From: Litoditis marina
Lineage: Eukaryota > Nematoda > Chromadorea > Rhabditida > Rhabditidae
Direction of reading: 5' to 3'
DNA length: 64,000 nucleotides
NCBI GenBank assembly: GCA_964036275.1
Contig: OZ038433.1
Coordinates: 30,425,485-30,489,484, forward strand
The notes beneath the pieces were generated by a model. The model had not been told where the DNA came from, did no database searches, and was given only the letters and a program-made list of their open reading frames with translations. The number at the start of each line of letters is the position of its first letter. Positions within the stretch are counted from its first letter, which is position 1. This document shows, in pieces, positions 24,301-38,424 of this stretch. A program made the position numbers and the translations under genes.

Positions 24301-27300
24301 GCGCCAAGTCTACTACCAGTGCCCCCTGCACTTCAGGGGAAAACGGGCAGGTATGAAAATATCACTTGCACTTCTTTGTCAACTCGAACTATTTCAAATT
24401 GTCTTTGTTTAGTGTTATATTTATTTGAAACAAAAATATTTGTTGTCATTTACACTTTTTGGATGTTTTTGGACTTCGTTCAGTTGATTCTCCTAGCTCT
24501 TATATAATAATATATAACATTCATTCTGGAAATCGGTCTTATCATAATAAGTTGACGTGGAGGTTGGTTCTATTCGGCACGAATCTCCGTTTTACAATGT
24601 GAATGCAAAGAATTCGAGTAATGTCGAGAAAGGATCTTGACAGTCAAACTCACTAAACGTTAAGAAATGGATTGTTGTCTTCTTGCAAGTTATGTTCACG
24701 TTTAAGTTTATGAATTAATCTTTTTTTTCAAATTTCATAACATTTTATCAATTTTTCGCAAGTAATTTTTGTCTGGAAATTGATCCATGCAACCGCGTTA
24801 GAGCTGTCGCTTAACTGTTGGTGTTCTGGGTTCTCTTCAGCTTTTTTTACTAATCGAACGTAGGGCGATTTTGTTGGATCACCCGTTTTTCTCCTAAAAT
24901 CGCGCGCAGCGCGAAGCGCTGTGCGAGATTTGTCTTTGGTCCGGCTAATGCGCGCTTTCATTTTTTTTAGTTCACTCTCAAAAAGGTCCAATTGTGCAAA
25001 TCTGAACTTTTTATGATTTGCTGATTTTCTATGGCACATTTACAAGCTATGTTCGAAATTTGAACGAAATTGATTTTGTTTGAGCCGAGTTATGACGTTA
25101 TGCGCTTCATGCAGACCGCCAACTTCCGTCGTGTATCTATCTGTCTATCTGTCTGTGTTGGTGCGCACTCCTGGGAAATTTTTGTGTGTTAACCGATTTG
25201 ACTGAAAATTCGGGACACGATAGATACCCCACTCAAACTTTGGGGGCGCAAACTTTTTTCCGAAAAAAATTCTTTTTCATTAAGTTATAGGTCTTTGAAA
25301 ATGTCTCTGCGTCTCTTCATTTCGTGCACTCTCTCGCCCTCTCTGTCGGGGTAAATCAAATTGCGTTATAACTCAGCTCAGTCCTAACCAATTCAAGTAA
25401 AATTTGAAGTATGATACCACGACATGAACTGAGATCGATTTGGATGTAAGTCTTCTACTGATGACGTCATCGAGGATTCTGGAGACCAGATGACGTCATT
25501 TTTGAAAAGTGCAAAGTTGACGTCACATATATTTTCAAATGCTGAAAATGTCTTAGAAAGGGTCAATTAACGGTGAAACTCAATCTAAGAGTGACGTATT
25601 CTGGGATTCTGGAGACCAGATGACGTCATTTTTGAAAAGTGCAAAGTTGACGTCACATATATTTTCAAATGCTAAAAATATCTTAGAAAGGGTCAATTAA
25701 CGGTGAAAATCAATCTAAGAGTGACGCATTCTGGGATTCTGGAGACCAGATGACGTCATTTTTGAAAAGTGCAAAGTTGACGTCACATATATTTTCAAAT
25801 GCTGAAAATATCTTAAAAATGGTATATTAACGATAAAACTTCATCTAAATATGACTTATTCTGGAATTCGGAAGGCCAGATGACGTCAACTTTTAAAAAA
25901 AATTGACGTGAAATATGTTTTCGAATGCTGGAAGTTTCTTAAAAATGGTCAATTCACGATGAAACTTCATTCAAACATGACGTATTCTGGGATTCTGAAG
26001 GGCAGATGAAGTAAGTTTCTAGAACTGCAATGTTGACGTCATATTTTTTTCCGAATGATGGTAATACTTGACAAGTGGTTCATCGAGAAAACAATTTTAT
26101 CTGCACCGTACAGATCAAACCACATACCTACGGCATGTATACAAAAAGAGAAAAATTCATGAAAAAGTGGGGGCCCAACGAATGTAAGATTTGTCTTCTG
26201 CTGTGCGCCCCTTAGACAACTACTCTCAAATGGAACAGCTACTGCTACAAAAACCGAAAAATACTACTATACTAATATACTCAAGTATAACTGTTCATTA
26301 CAAACATACAAAAGTCGTAAAATATTTTCTCAGACCTGTAAACTAGAATCTACAAATCACAGATGTTAACTCAACGTACTCAATTATAGAGTTCCTGGTT
26401 TTGTACACAATGGTTGGAATTTTTTGTCATTACTTCAATTCTAGGTGCTATAACGTTTGTCATATTATTCAAAAGTTGTCCTCTCTTTCGCAGCTGTGAC
26501 TTGTAGATTTTAGTTTACAGGTTTGAGAAAATATTTTACGACTTTTGTATGTTTGTAATGAACAGTTATACTTGAGTATATTAGTATAGTAGTATTTTTC
26601 GGTTTTTGTAGCAGTAGCTGTTCCATTTGAGAGTAGTTGTCTAAGGGGCGCACAGCAGAAGACAAATCTTACATTCGTTGGGCCCCCACTTTTTCATGAA
26701 TCGAGAGTTTGAATTGATCCGATTTCAAAAAATGCCACGTTTGCTGAAGAAAATATCACTTTTTACCCAGTTTTGTAGTATCTTCACCCAGATAAAACAT
26801 CTGATTTCCAAAAATTCTTTGTTGACAACAAAGCCGCCCCACCTATGCTATACATGTCGTATTCAGAATTCGGTGGCAGTGGATCATTCTCACTTCGACT
26901 CGGAGGATTCTCGTTCACGCACTCTGTCTGCCGAGGTATTTCAAGTGTTTCGAGGTTTGGTGACTCGCCAAAACACGAAAGTTAGCTATTTGTCCTAATC
27001 ATAGATTAGAGACAACGACGACCTAAAGGTTATGGCGTTAAGGAACCCGCGAATGGGGAAATTTAAAGATTGTTACCCCTTCCCAAATTAATATTGAACT
27101 CATTTCAATTAGACGAAACATTAGATTCGCGGCTGTTTAGAGCTAAAAACTTCCTGTCATCACGTGTCTTCTTTGGAACCTGAAACACAGTCTCCTTTTC
27201 CCTGCGTGAAACAATCTATCATTTTTGCAAAGATCTCTCACGAGTTCCTTTTACTTAGTTTGTGTTTATTCTGTTTCTAAACATCCTTCCTACGTTGCTA

Positions 27301-30300
27301 TGGCTCCATCTCCTTAATACTTCGCTATCAATATCAATGTCATCAACCTTGCCCGTTCAGTTTATTTTGCGCGTAGGTTGCTTCAGTTTGTTCCGTGTTG
27401 TTGTTGTTTTCACTTTTTCGTTGTTTCCGACTCGGATCTCAAATTTCTGAAATCTTGGTCTTTTTCCAACTCATATTTGGTCTCTCTGTCATTATCACTT
27501 CACCGGTCTGTCATGCATTCTATCATTGAATAAAATTACTATTCTCCTGCTTCTATTTCCACACTCCATTCCGTTGAGCAGCGGAGCATAATGTATTGCT
27601 AGTTTAGCATTGTTACCTGTAAGTTGGTGTACTTTTTCATTAGTTTGTTCAGGTAGTTTTTATTTTCATGTTTTCCTTGTTGTGTAAATGGGCATCTCTG
27701 AAAATTGGGTCACTTGCCTGGTGATCTGTTCTCTCATGTAGAACGTGTGCTAAATGGGAAGTGGACAATATATGCAAACATTTTACCTCGGCGTGAAACA
27801 GCTGGCATTTTTTGCGTATCGGTTTAGTTTTCCGTTTTTCGCAAGATTACTCGATGATTCAGTTTTTTGGTATTCCGCGGAGCAACAGGAAGCTCTCGTG
27901 AGACTTGGGTTGTTGTGAACGAATTATTGATTTGTGATCGATATTGATTATTTTCAGCTGCCGCGAGCATCTCCGGAGGACTCGCAGGGGGGCATTGTAC
28001 TGCCACCCGCACCCCATAGACAGTACATGGTGAGCCTTTCTCAAATATGGTCCAGACCATTCCTATGTGCGAGTCCTGCGAGTAGTACAGTACACATTCG
28101 AATTTCCAGTGACTGCTTTCCGGTGGAAATGTAATTACAATGCAAAAGCAAATAATATGTTATTCACATTGAAAATTTTGAATGCAAACTCCAACTTTGC
28201 CAAATATCCTTGAAGCACTACGTTTAGTGGGGAATCGGAATCGAATGACGAGTTTGACTACTACGGATTCGAAGTTTTGTCCTCCTACTGTAAACTGTAC
28301 CTTCTGTAGGAATGAAAAAACGCCACTGATTTTTGAGACCGCAACTTCCATAAATTGGATTTACCTGAGAAAGAGTAATATTTCTTTGATTTTTTTTGAT
28401 ATATATCCAAGGGTAACAACATAAATTTGCAATTTTCCCTAAGAAAGTGAAACCTTTTTTTTTTGATTTTGATGCAGAGTTCGTGTGTGCCGCTAACCCC
28501 AGTGCCCCGCACCCCCTCAGAAACATCCCACAATGGATCTCCCTCTACCGTATACATGCTCAACCTCACCGATTCACCGCCCGATGAGAATACGGTACTT
28601 TTATTTGTTCTAGATGAATCAAATCAAATCAAATCAAATATTTATTACACAGTGTGTAATAACGGAACGAAAGTTTGAAACGCGAAAGGTTGCCAAAAGA
28701 GAGAATGGTGAAATGAACATAGAAGAAAAAGATGTAATAATATTGTATACATTATATACTAAAGCGACTGTTCTGACAAATGCTCTGACTTAACTACCGT
28801 ATCAATACCACAACCGCTGGGCTGTATTTCGAGACAGCATATATTTGTTGATTAAAAAAGGGATGTCTTCACTGGGAATGATTAAAATAACACTACCTTC
28901 CCCTAACTTTCTTAGTGCTGATATATGTTTGTAGTTACTACCACCGCCTAGGTTTCATGATCGACTTTTGTTCAATTCCATTCAACAATCATGTGTGACT
29001 ACTTTACAAAAAAAACTGTTTTTGATTTGAACACGCAAGCAAAACTCAACACGAAACATTACTTATTTTGCATCAGATATGGTACATTTTCCCGCTACTG
29101 TCGAGAATGGAGGCCTTTTTGGTTTTTTTCCGACTGTCCGGACAAGTTTACTGTATGTTCGTTTCTTTTTTCCAGTTTCTTGCGCGAATTCCGAGCTATG
29201 TTTGAACGATTATTTACTTTTATAAATAACTAAATGATAAATGCATAATTAAATTAACTAAATAAGATCTCAAATCCTTTCCAGTTCCTTCCGCGAACCC
29301 CTCGTGACGATGCGGCTACAATTAGTCCGTCGGCCTCCAATATAGCCAGGGCCCTGTTCGCACCGGTAGGTTGTTTACGTCTAGGGCCAATTAACATATC
29401 TAACCGGGTTTTGAGGTAACCGAACCTTTTTGGCTACCGGTTACCCCGCGGGTAACCCAAATGTAACCTGCAGCAAAACACCTGTTACTAATGAAACTAA
29501 CACTGAAAACAAAGCTTTGTTTTGAATTAGAGGTTAGATGGTAACATTTTTGTTTTAGGTTACATTTCCCTTAATTGAATTTTATCTAGAATTTACCTTA
29601 TTCTAGTTAGAGCCACTGAATTTCATTGACCAATTCTTAGTCTTCGAAAGTTGGACGTTTTTCGATTTGTTTTTAAACACGTTGTTCGCGCTATGGTTAT
29701 AGTTGACCAATGTTTGTCGTGTTTACTACCAACTATTTGTCTTGCTCGGGGAAGCCGAGCCACTTTTCTCCGTTTGGAAAAATCGAATTCTGTTCCACTT
29801 TGTTGAACTAGCGGTATTCACTAGTATTCACTTTACTGAAAACTAATTTACACCCACCGACTCAGAAAATTATTAACTTGTTGTTACTATAAGAGCTCGG
29901 GCTGGACACTTTTACTGTATTTTTCTCACAGACAATGTCCTTATGATCGCGCTGATACCACAAATATACTCAATTCTTCTCGTTTCAGGGTTTCCCGCCC
30001 GATTTGAGTCGATCCGACAGTTCGAAGGAAAATACGCTGTCTGTCCCGTTTTTCGCGGAGGAAATACGTCTGGGAACTGCCTCGCGAAGTCTACAATTGG
30101 ACAGCAGACAGGAGGATCGACGAGAGACTATGGTGGGCTGACTATGACGAATTATATATCCAACAGGGCTTTGTGTTACTTAAAGCAGGACGATTATTTG
30201 GACCAATTCCGACGCATCGGTTCTTTAAACTGCAATTAAAAAATGTATTGCAGTTTAAAGGACTGAAGCGTTAAGATTGGACCACATAATCTTCTTTTTT

Positions 30301-33300
30301 TAACCGGATTTTGGTTGGATTTTCCATTTATCAGGAAGCCGGTAGGTAACCTAAAACTGAATTTCGGTTACCGTGACAAACTAACAGCAAAAACCGCATT
30401 TTTCGTTAAAAAACAGGTAATCGCGCGCAGCGCGAAGCGCTGTGCGAGATTTGTCTTTGGTCCGGCTAATGCGCGCCTCCGTTTTTTTAGTTTTCCCATA
30501 AAAATGCTCAAATTCGCAAAACGGAACTTTTACAAACTTGGGAAGTTTCTACAGCATATTTGTAAATCGTGTTTCAAATTTGAACAAAATCGGTGAAGTT
30601 TGAGCCAAGTTATGATGTTTTCGCTTCATCAAGAGCGCCAACTTCCGTCGTGTTTCCTTCCTTCCTTCCTTCCGTCTATTGTGCTGTGATGCTAACTCTG
30701 CCAGAACTAACCGGATTTGGCTTAAATTTGTAGTGATAACAGAACTCGTATAAAAACGGAATGAGCGCAAATTTTTTTTTGAAAAAAATTATTTTTCACC
30801 AAGTTACGACCTTCCGAAATAAATGTCTCTGCGTCTCTTCATTTTGTGCACTCTCTCGCTCTCTCTGTCAGGTCGGCTATGCAAACTGTCTTGTAACTTA
30901 GGGTAAAACTGACCGATTTCGATGAAATTTTAAATATGATACCATCGTGACTTTAATATGAGTAAAAAGTATTCTATCGGTGACGTCAGTCAGGATTCTG
31001 GAGACCCGATGACGTCATCTTTGAAAAGTGCAAAGTTGACGTCAAATATTTCTCCAAATTATGACAACAGTTGGCAAGTGGGTTATTAACGATGGAGCTC
31101 CATAAAAAGGTGTCGTATTCTGGGATTCTGAAAGCCAGATGACGTCATATTCAAAAGTTTAAAGTTGACGTCAAATATGTTCTCAAATGATAATAATAGT
31201 TGGCAAGTGGGGTATTAACGGTAAAAATTCATCTAAACATGACGTATTCTGGGATTCTGGAAGCCGAATGACGTCATTTTTGAAAAGTGCAAAGTTGACG
31301 TCACATATATTTTCAAATGATGGTAATATCTTAGAAAGGGTCAATTAACGGTGGTACTCAATCTAAGAGTGACGTGTTCTGAGATTCTGGAGACCAGATG
31401 ACGTCATTTTTGAAAAGTGCAAAGTTGACGTCACATATATTTTCAAATGTGAAAATATCTCAAAAATGGTATATTAACGATGAAACTTTATCTAAATATG
31501 ACTTATTCTGGAATTCAGGAGGCCAGATCCCAGATGACGTTGACTTTAAAAAATTGACGTGAAATATGTTTTCGAATGCTGAAAGTTTCTCAAAAATGAT
31601 CAATTTACGATAAAACTTCATTCGAACATGACGTACTTCGGGATTCTGAAGGGCAGATGAAGTAAGTTTTTAGAACTGCAATGTTGACGTCATTTTTTTT
31701 GAATGGTGGTAATACTTGACAAGTGGTTCATTAAGAAAACAATTTTATATGCACCGTACAGATCAAACCACCTCTCTACATACCTACGGCATGTATACAA
31801 AAACAGAAAAATTCATGAAAAAGTGGGGGCCCAACGACTGTGAGATTTGTCTTCTGCTGTGCGCCCCTTAGACAGCTACTCTCAAATGGAGCAGCTATTG
31901 CTACAAAAACCGAAAAATACTAATATACTCAAGTATAACTGTTCATTACAAACATACAAAAGTCGTAAAATATTTTTTTCAAACCTGTAAACTAGAATCT
32001 ACAAATCACAGCTGCGAAAGAAAGAACAACTGTTGAATAATATGACAAGCGTAGCACCTAGAGTTGAAGTAACGACAAAAAACTGCAAACCATTGTGCAC
32101 AACACCAGAAACTTTACAATTGACTACGTTGAGTTAACATCTGTGGTTTGCAGATTCTAGTTTACAGGTTTGAAAAAATATTTTACGACTTTTGTATGTT
32201 TGTAATGAACAGTTATACTTGAGTATATTAGTATAGTAGTATTTTTCGGTTTTTGTAGCAGTAGCTGTTCCATTTGAGAGTAGTTGTCTAAGGGGCGCAC
32301 AGCAGAAGACAAATCTCACAGTCGTTGGGCCCCCACTTTTTCATGAATCGCGCGCAGCGCGAAGCGCTGTGCGAGATTTGTCTTTGGTCCGGCTAATGCG
32401 CGCCTCCGTTTTTTTAGTTTACCCTCAAAAAGGCCCAAACGTGCAAATCAAGACTTTTTATTATTTGTTGATTTTTCATGGCATATGTACAAGCTATGTT
32501 CAAAATTTGAACAAAATTGATTAAGTTTGAGCCGAGTTATGACGTTATGCGCTTCATGCAGACCGCCAACTTCCGCCGTGTGTGTGTGTGTGTGTGAACG
32601 CACTTCTGGGAAATTTTTATGTGTGAACCGATTTGACTGAAAATTTGGGACACGATAGATATCCCACTCAAACCTCGGGGGCGCAAACTTTTTTTCGAAA
32701 AAAATTATTTTTCATCAAGTTATAGGTCTTTGAAAATGTCTCTGCGTCTCTTCATTTCGTGCACTCTCTCGCCCTCTCTGTCGGGGTAAATCAAATTGCG
32801 TTATAACTCAGCTCAGTCCTAACCAATTCAAGTAAAATTTGAAGTATGATACCACGACATGAACTGACATCGATTTAGATGTAAGTCTTCTACTGATGAC
32901 GTCATCGAGGATTCTGGAGCTCGGATGACGTCATTTTTGAAAAGTGCAAAGTGAAGTCACATATATTTTCAAATGATGGTAATATCTTAGAAAGGGTCAA
33001 TTAACGGTGAAACTCAATCTAAGAGTAACGTATTCTGGGATTCTGGAGACCAGATGACGTCATTTTTGAAAAGTGCAAAGTTGACGTCACATATATTTTC
33101 AAATGCTGAAAATATCTTAAAAATGGTATATTAACGATGAAACTTCATCTAAATATGACTTATTCCGGAATTCAGAAGGCCAGATGACGTCAACTTTTAA
33201 GAAAATTGACGTGAAATATGTTTTCGAATGCTGAAAGTTTCTTAAAATTGGTCAATTCACGATGAAACTTCATTCAAACATGACGTATTCTGGGATTTTG

Positions 33301-36300
33301 AAGGGCATATGAAGTAAGTTGTCAGAAGTGCAATGTTGATGTCATATTTTCTTCGAATGATGGTAATACTTGACTAGTGGTCAATTGAGAAAACAATTTT
33401 ACCACCGTACAGATCGAACAACCTCTCAACATACCTACGGCATGTATACAAAAACAGAAAAATTCATGAAAAAGTGGGGACCCAACGACTGCGAGATTTG
33501 TCTTCTGCTGTGCGCCCCTTAGACAACTACTCTCAAATGGAGCAGCTACTACTACAAAAACCGAAAAATACTAATATACTCAGCTGTTCATTACAAACAT
33601 ACAAAAGTCGTAAAATATTTTCTCAAACCTGTTAACTAGAATCTACAAATCACAGATGTTAACTCAACGTACTCAATTATAGAGTTCCTGGTTTTGTGCA
33701 CAATGGTTGGCATTTTTTGTCATTACTTCAATTCTAGGTGCTATAAAGTTTGTCATATTATTCAACAGTTGTTCTCTCTTTCGCAGCTGTGACTTGTAGA
33801 TTCTAGTTTACAGGTTTGAGAAAATATTTTACGACTTTTGTATGTTTGTAATGAACAGCTGAGTATATTAGTATTTTTCGGTTTTTGTAGTAGTAGCTGC
33901 TCCATTTGAGAGTAGCTGTCTAAGGGGCGCACAGCAGAAGACAAATCTCACAGTCGTTGGGCCCCCACTTTTTCATGAATCGGTTTTCACTTTAGGTTTA
34001 CCGGAAGTAAGCGAACGTAGCTTACCAAAATACGCGGTCAGAAGTAAAATTCAAATTCATGCTGAAACTCCTACAGTAGGTGTAAGAATACAAAACGTTT
34101 GAAAGTTTGAAAGTTTTTTTTTACAAAAACATGATAAATTCGAAGATTACACCAAGAAGCAGTGATTGGAACGTTGAGATGTGCAAATCGTTTTGAACTA
34201 GTGTTCCTCGATTTCCAGAGATGAAATGATTTTTATTGACTGCCCTCCAGAGAATATTAAAATCAACTATCTTTTGAATTTTGAATGTTTACGTATTTCA
34301 TTAGCGAAACCGTGAATATGATAATTCCTGAATTGATTCAGGGCGCTCCCATGCCCGACCACTATCATCCAAGTATGGCGATGCAAGATGAACTTCTGGA
34401 TAAGAATCCTCTAAAAACGAAGAATAAGAAAAGAACGAAAGATCAAAAGGTTTGATTTTATGTTTAAAGAAGGAGTATTATGTGGTCCAATCCCAACGGT
34501 TCAGTCCTTTAAACTGCAATACATTTTGCAATTGCATTTGAAAGGACCGATTACGCGGGATTGGTCCACAAAATCGTCCTACTTTGACTGCAAAACGGAG
34601 TTGAACTTTTGATTGAACTTTGCTAGATACAATACAAGCTTTGTTCCTTTGTTGTTCCTCAGTATCACTGGGTGTCATGTGAAGCTGGTTTTGTGGTCAA
34701 GGGGTAAAGGCGCTGGGTAATTGTCATCATATAAGACGATGGAATCTAATTAATTCTCAAAATCGATCCCAGATTTTCAATCGTTAATTTTTTGAGATCC
34801 CATGGGAATACAATGGGGAAACTGGCGATTTTAAATCTTGGATTTCAGAGAAATGATGATTGAAAATCTGAATCTGGGATAGATTTTGAGAATTATTTAG
34901 ATTACAGCGTCTTATATTCATTCATATTTTTCATTCATTGCTGAAAATTCAGTTCCGTGCTGGAGTCTCGGCTCTCTCTGACCTACCATATCGCCGTCGC
35001 CAAGAGTGTAATCTGGCCCGCAAGATAGCGGCTGACGTGAAGCAGCGGCTGTCAATGCACAAGGAGGTTCACAGTCAGGTGAAACGGATTCTAGCCGGAA
35101 GTCAGTCGCAGGAGGAGGTGAGCAGTACAGATTATACTCAGTTTGGTGTTCTGTTCTTGAGCAGGACGTTTGAATAACCACATAGGCGAAAAATCACGGC
35201 CCGAGTCGGGTCATTCCGTGGGAAAATGTCCCCGACGATTTTTTGGCCGATATGACCCGAATCGGGCCGCGACTTTTCACCTGAGCAAATCCGTGCATTC
35301 TGCTCACAGAAGTGCCTTCAATAAGAAGTGTACGATTGTTTAGTAAGAATAAGAAGTGGACGATTATGTGGGCCAATCCCGTGTAGACGGTCCTTTAAAC
35401 TGCAATTGAAAATTGTGTTGCAGTTTAAAGGACTGAAGCGTTGCGATTGGACCACATAATCACATCTGATCAAGGCAAAGCAGGGAGATTTAGTCGAACG
35501 AGTGAATTATCCAGGATAACTCGCACACCCAAATTTTGACGTAAAAGTGGTGAATTGTTGAAAACAGTGAAACCTGGTTGATTAACTGTTCTAGTACGTG
35601 CGTTCTATCGGTTTCATTGTGTTGTGATGTTTATATCGTCGCAGTAGTATGTTGTACCATAAGTCGAAATGACTTTTCCATCTGTCTGTTTCAGGCGGTT
35701 TACACATGCAACCGGGTTGCATGCAACCAAAATGCAACCCGGTTGCATGTGAACAAAACTAATGGTTTGGTTATGTGCAGTGAGTTTGGTTGCATTTGAA
35801 AGCAACCAACAATTTTGTACACATGCAAACTGGTTGCATGTGTAATTGGCCTCTATTTCAGAAAATGGACAAGCTGCAATTGCTGCTGACCGACTCGCAC
35901 CTGGATGTGTTGTGTCTGTTGTCGTTGACAGCAGAAGATTGTTCATTATCGCCCGAATTGTTGACAAATCCGTTGAGAAGAGCCTACAAGGGAGCATTCG
36001 ATATGATCATGGCTATTGATGTGAGTGGGGGGAAAGAGAGAGAGGGAGAGTGGAGAGCAATATGAAGATAGAGAGAGAAAGAGAGAGTAAGATGAAGAAG
36101 GAGAGAGATAGAGAGAGAGAGAGAGAGTGCGCGCAAGATAGAGATGAAAGGAGAAGGAGAAAAGGGAGAGGAAGAGGGAGTCTTTGACATGATCATGGCT
36201 ATTGATGTGAAAGGAGAGAGAGAGAAAGAGCGCGAGATAGAGATGAAGGTTGAGAAAGAGAGAGAGAGAGTAAGGTAAACATAGAGAGAGAGAAAGAGGG

Positions 36301-38364
36301 ACTCTTTGACATGATCACGGTCATTGATGTGAGTGGGGATCTAGATATTGGTTGAAAATTGGAGGTTAGAAATCGAATGAGTTCATTGTATCATTGAATA
36401 GAATAAAAAGTAATACGAATCACATAGGGGAGATGATGTATTGTACGATGTAGATAAAACGTCATACGAAATGAAGAAAGTCACAACATTCGCTGAATAG
36501 AAGTATATGGAAGAAGTAAGATTTTATCATTCTTTCACATGATGACTATCATTTTCGTGATTTCCTTTTTTATATATTTTCAATAACTATATTTCAGGCG
36601 TATGCGACCCAGGTTCGAATGAAACCAACCACTAGGAACCTATTCAGAATGCTGGCAAAGCTTGGTATGTTTTCACGTTTTTGAGTATATACCGCATAAT
36701 TCATCTGATATAGAGTAATCGGTTTGGTATTATTCTTCATGAAAGTTAAATGTGTTCTCTATGGGACTAATATGTTTTGTTTACATGTACGTTTTTTTGA
36801 GAACGAGTTTGTGTAACTGTTTTTTTTTCCAGTTGTTACTGGAAAGTACTCGATGAAATTGCATAAATTAGTGGTTGGGCTACCAAACCAAGAATAGTTT
36901 TCACAGGTTTGTCACAGTAGTAAGTCTGCCACATTCTGTGTTCTTCATTACAACATTTTTCAATCTTGCAGGTGACAATGTGTCGTCTGAAGAAATTGTT
37001 CGAAGAATGCGAGATATGTTCGGTTCAGAGAAACCTCTTTGGAACCGTATCAAACGCTATCTACCTGTTCCTTACGATGAAGAGTGAGTTATATTTTCCA
37101 AATAATTGAGTTGTCCAGTTGTCACGTGAAACATGTAACACATCACTACATCAGTATCAGTATTCAATAACATGTCTTCATAGCATCTATAGTAAACTTA
37201 TCTACTCTCACGTACATTTATAACAACGTTTCAATCATATTCTGTAGTATTCTTTAGTCTCACAATGTTTGGGCAACATCTCTCATTTGGCAACTTTTAT
37301 GGCAAATTTGTGCGTGCTAGGCGCGAATTGACATATTCCCACGTCGTTTACCACACAATTACTAAGTTGTTATATATATATTCATTCACAAGTGCTACAA
37401 GAACAACAAAAAAAATGTGAATAAATATGTAGAACCCCTAAGGGGTAAGGCAACAAAACCCTACCTACGAATTAAGGGGAGCTTACTCGTTAAGCTTCAA
37501 GAGATCAAAAGTGAACATGAAAAGAATAAAGATGATAAAACGTTAAAATATGGGAGTGGGGAAAAATACAAACGAATTATAGCAAATATAGCTATAATAG
37601 TGACAACGTGAACTCAAACATACTATGTTAACTGAGCAGGGGGCTCTATAAATGTTTCAATTAACAACACATCTAGAAAAACTCTTAGTTGCTCAACACT
37701 CTTGAAATGAGGTAAATCCTTAGAAATACAATTCCAGTACTTTACAACCCTATTGAAATACCAGTTATGATCAAGGAATACATTTCTAGGAAATATTAAC
37801 CTTTGCGGGTCACGAGGCAAAGAAAACCGAACGAGATAGTTGGTAGGCATTTGTGATTGTCCAATTAGTAATTTAAGTGCTTGAAGAATATCAGTTTTAA
37901 TTCTACGATAGTATAATGGACGCGTTTCAAGGAAATTCAATCGATCAGTGTATGATTCAAACGGTATATTACATCTTTGGAATATTTCTCGAGTGAAATT
38001 GCGCAGAGGAGATTCGAAAGTGTGACACAGTTTCGAATTTGGCTTCGGAGAAGTTATTTCGGAGCAATAATCAAGAATGGGAATTATATATGTTCGGAAC
38101 ATTGTTATATTCTCATATTGTAGTTTGCTCTAGAGATTGACGATTTTTCACTGACTTCGGCCCAAAGAATAAAAGCTGTTGTTGGTGGTTTTGAAAGTCG
38201 TAACTGAGCAGTTTTCTCAAATTTGACCGAAAATTTTCGGTCAAATTTCTGGTCCACTTTTGTGTATAATATTTAATCGAAATTCAAAAGCTTGAATATT
38301 GAGTCCTAGTAGATAAGTGACAGCTTACGTTTTGCTGTAGGCAGTTTTGTTGAGCACATCTCCT

Positions 38365-38424
<60 letters not shown>

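Larger units (their letters stand above)
30330..34035. repeat. GGTAACC-family copy interrupted by elements B and C
   Basis: The left part (30330-30419) and right part (33983-34035) join into one GGTAACC-type repeat resembling, in reverse complement, the uninterrupted copy near 61975-62045. The break falls at ATCG, showing that the hairpin elements inserted into an existing repeat. Confidence 0.6.

Noticed and set aside
24728..25039. 103-residue basic reading frame on the - strand
   Set aside because: It crosses the boundary of hairpin element A and runs through its GC hairpin; the corresponding region of copies B and C is not conserved as coding.
37417..37611. 64-codon Lys-rich + strand frame
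   Set aside because: It lies antisense to the 3' UTR of the truncated retrotransposon and has no independent support.
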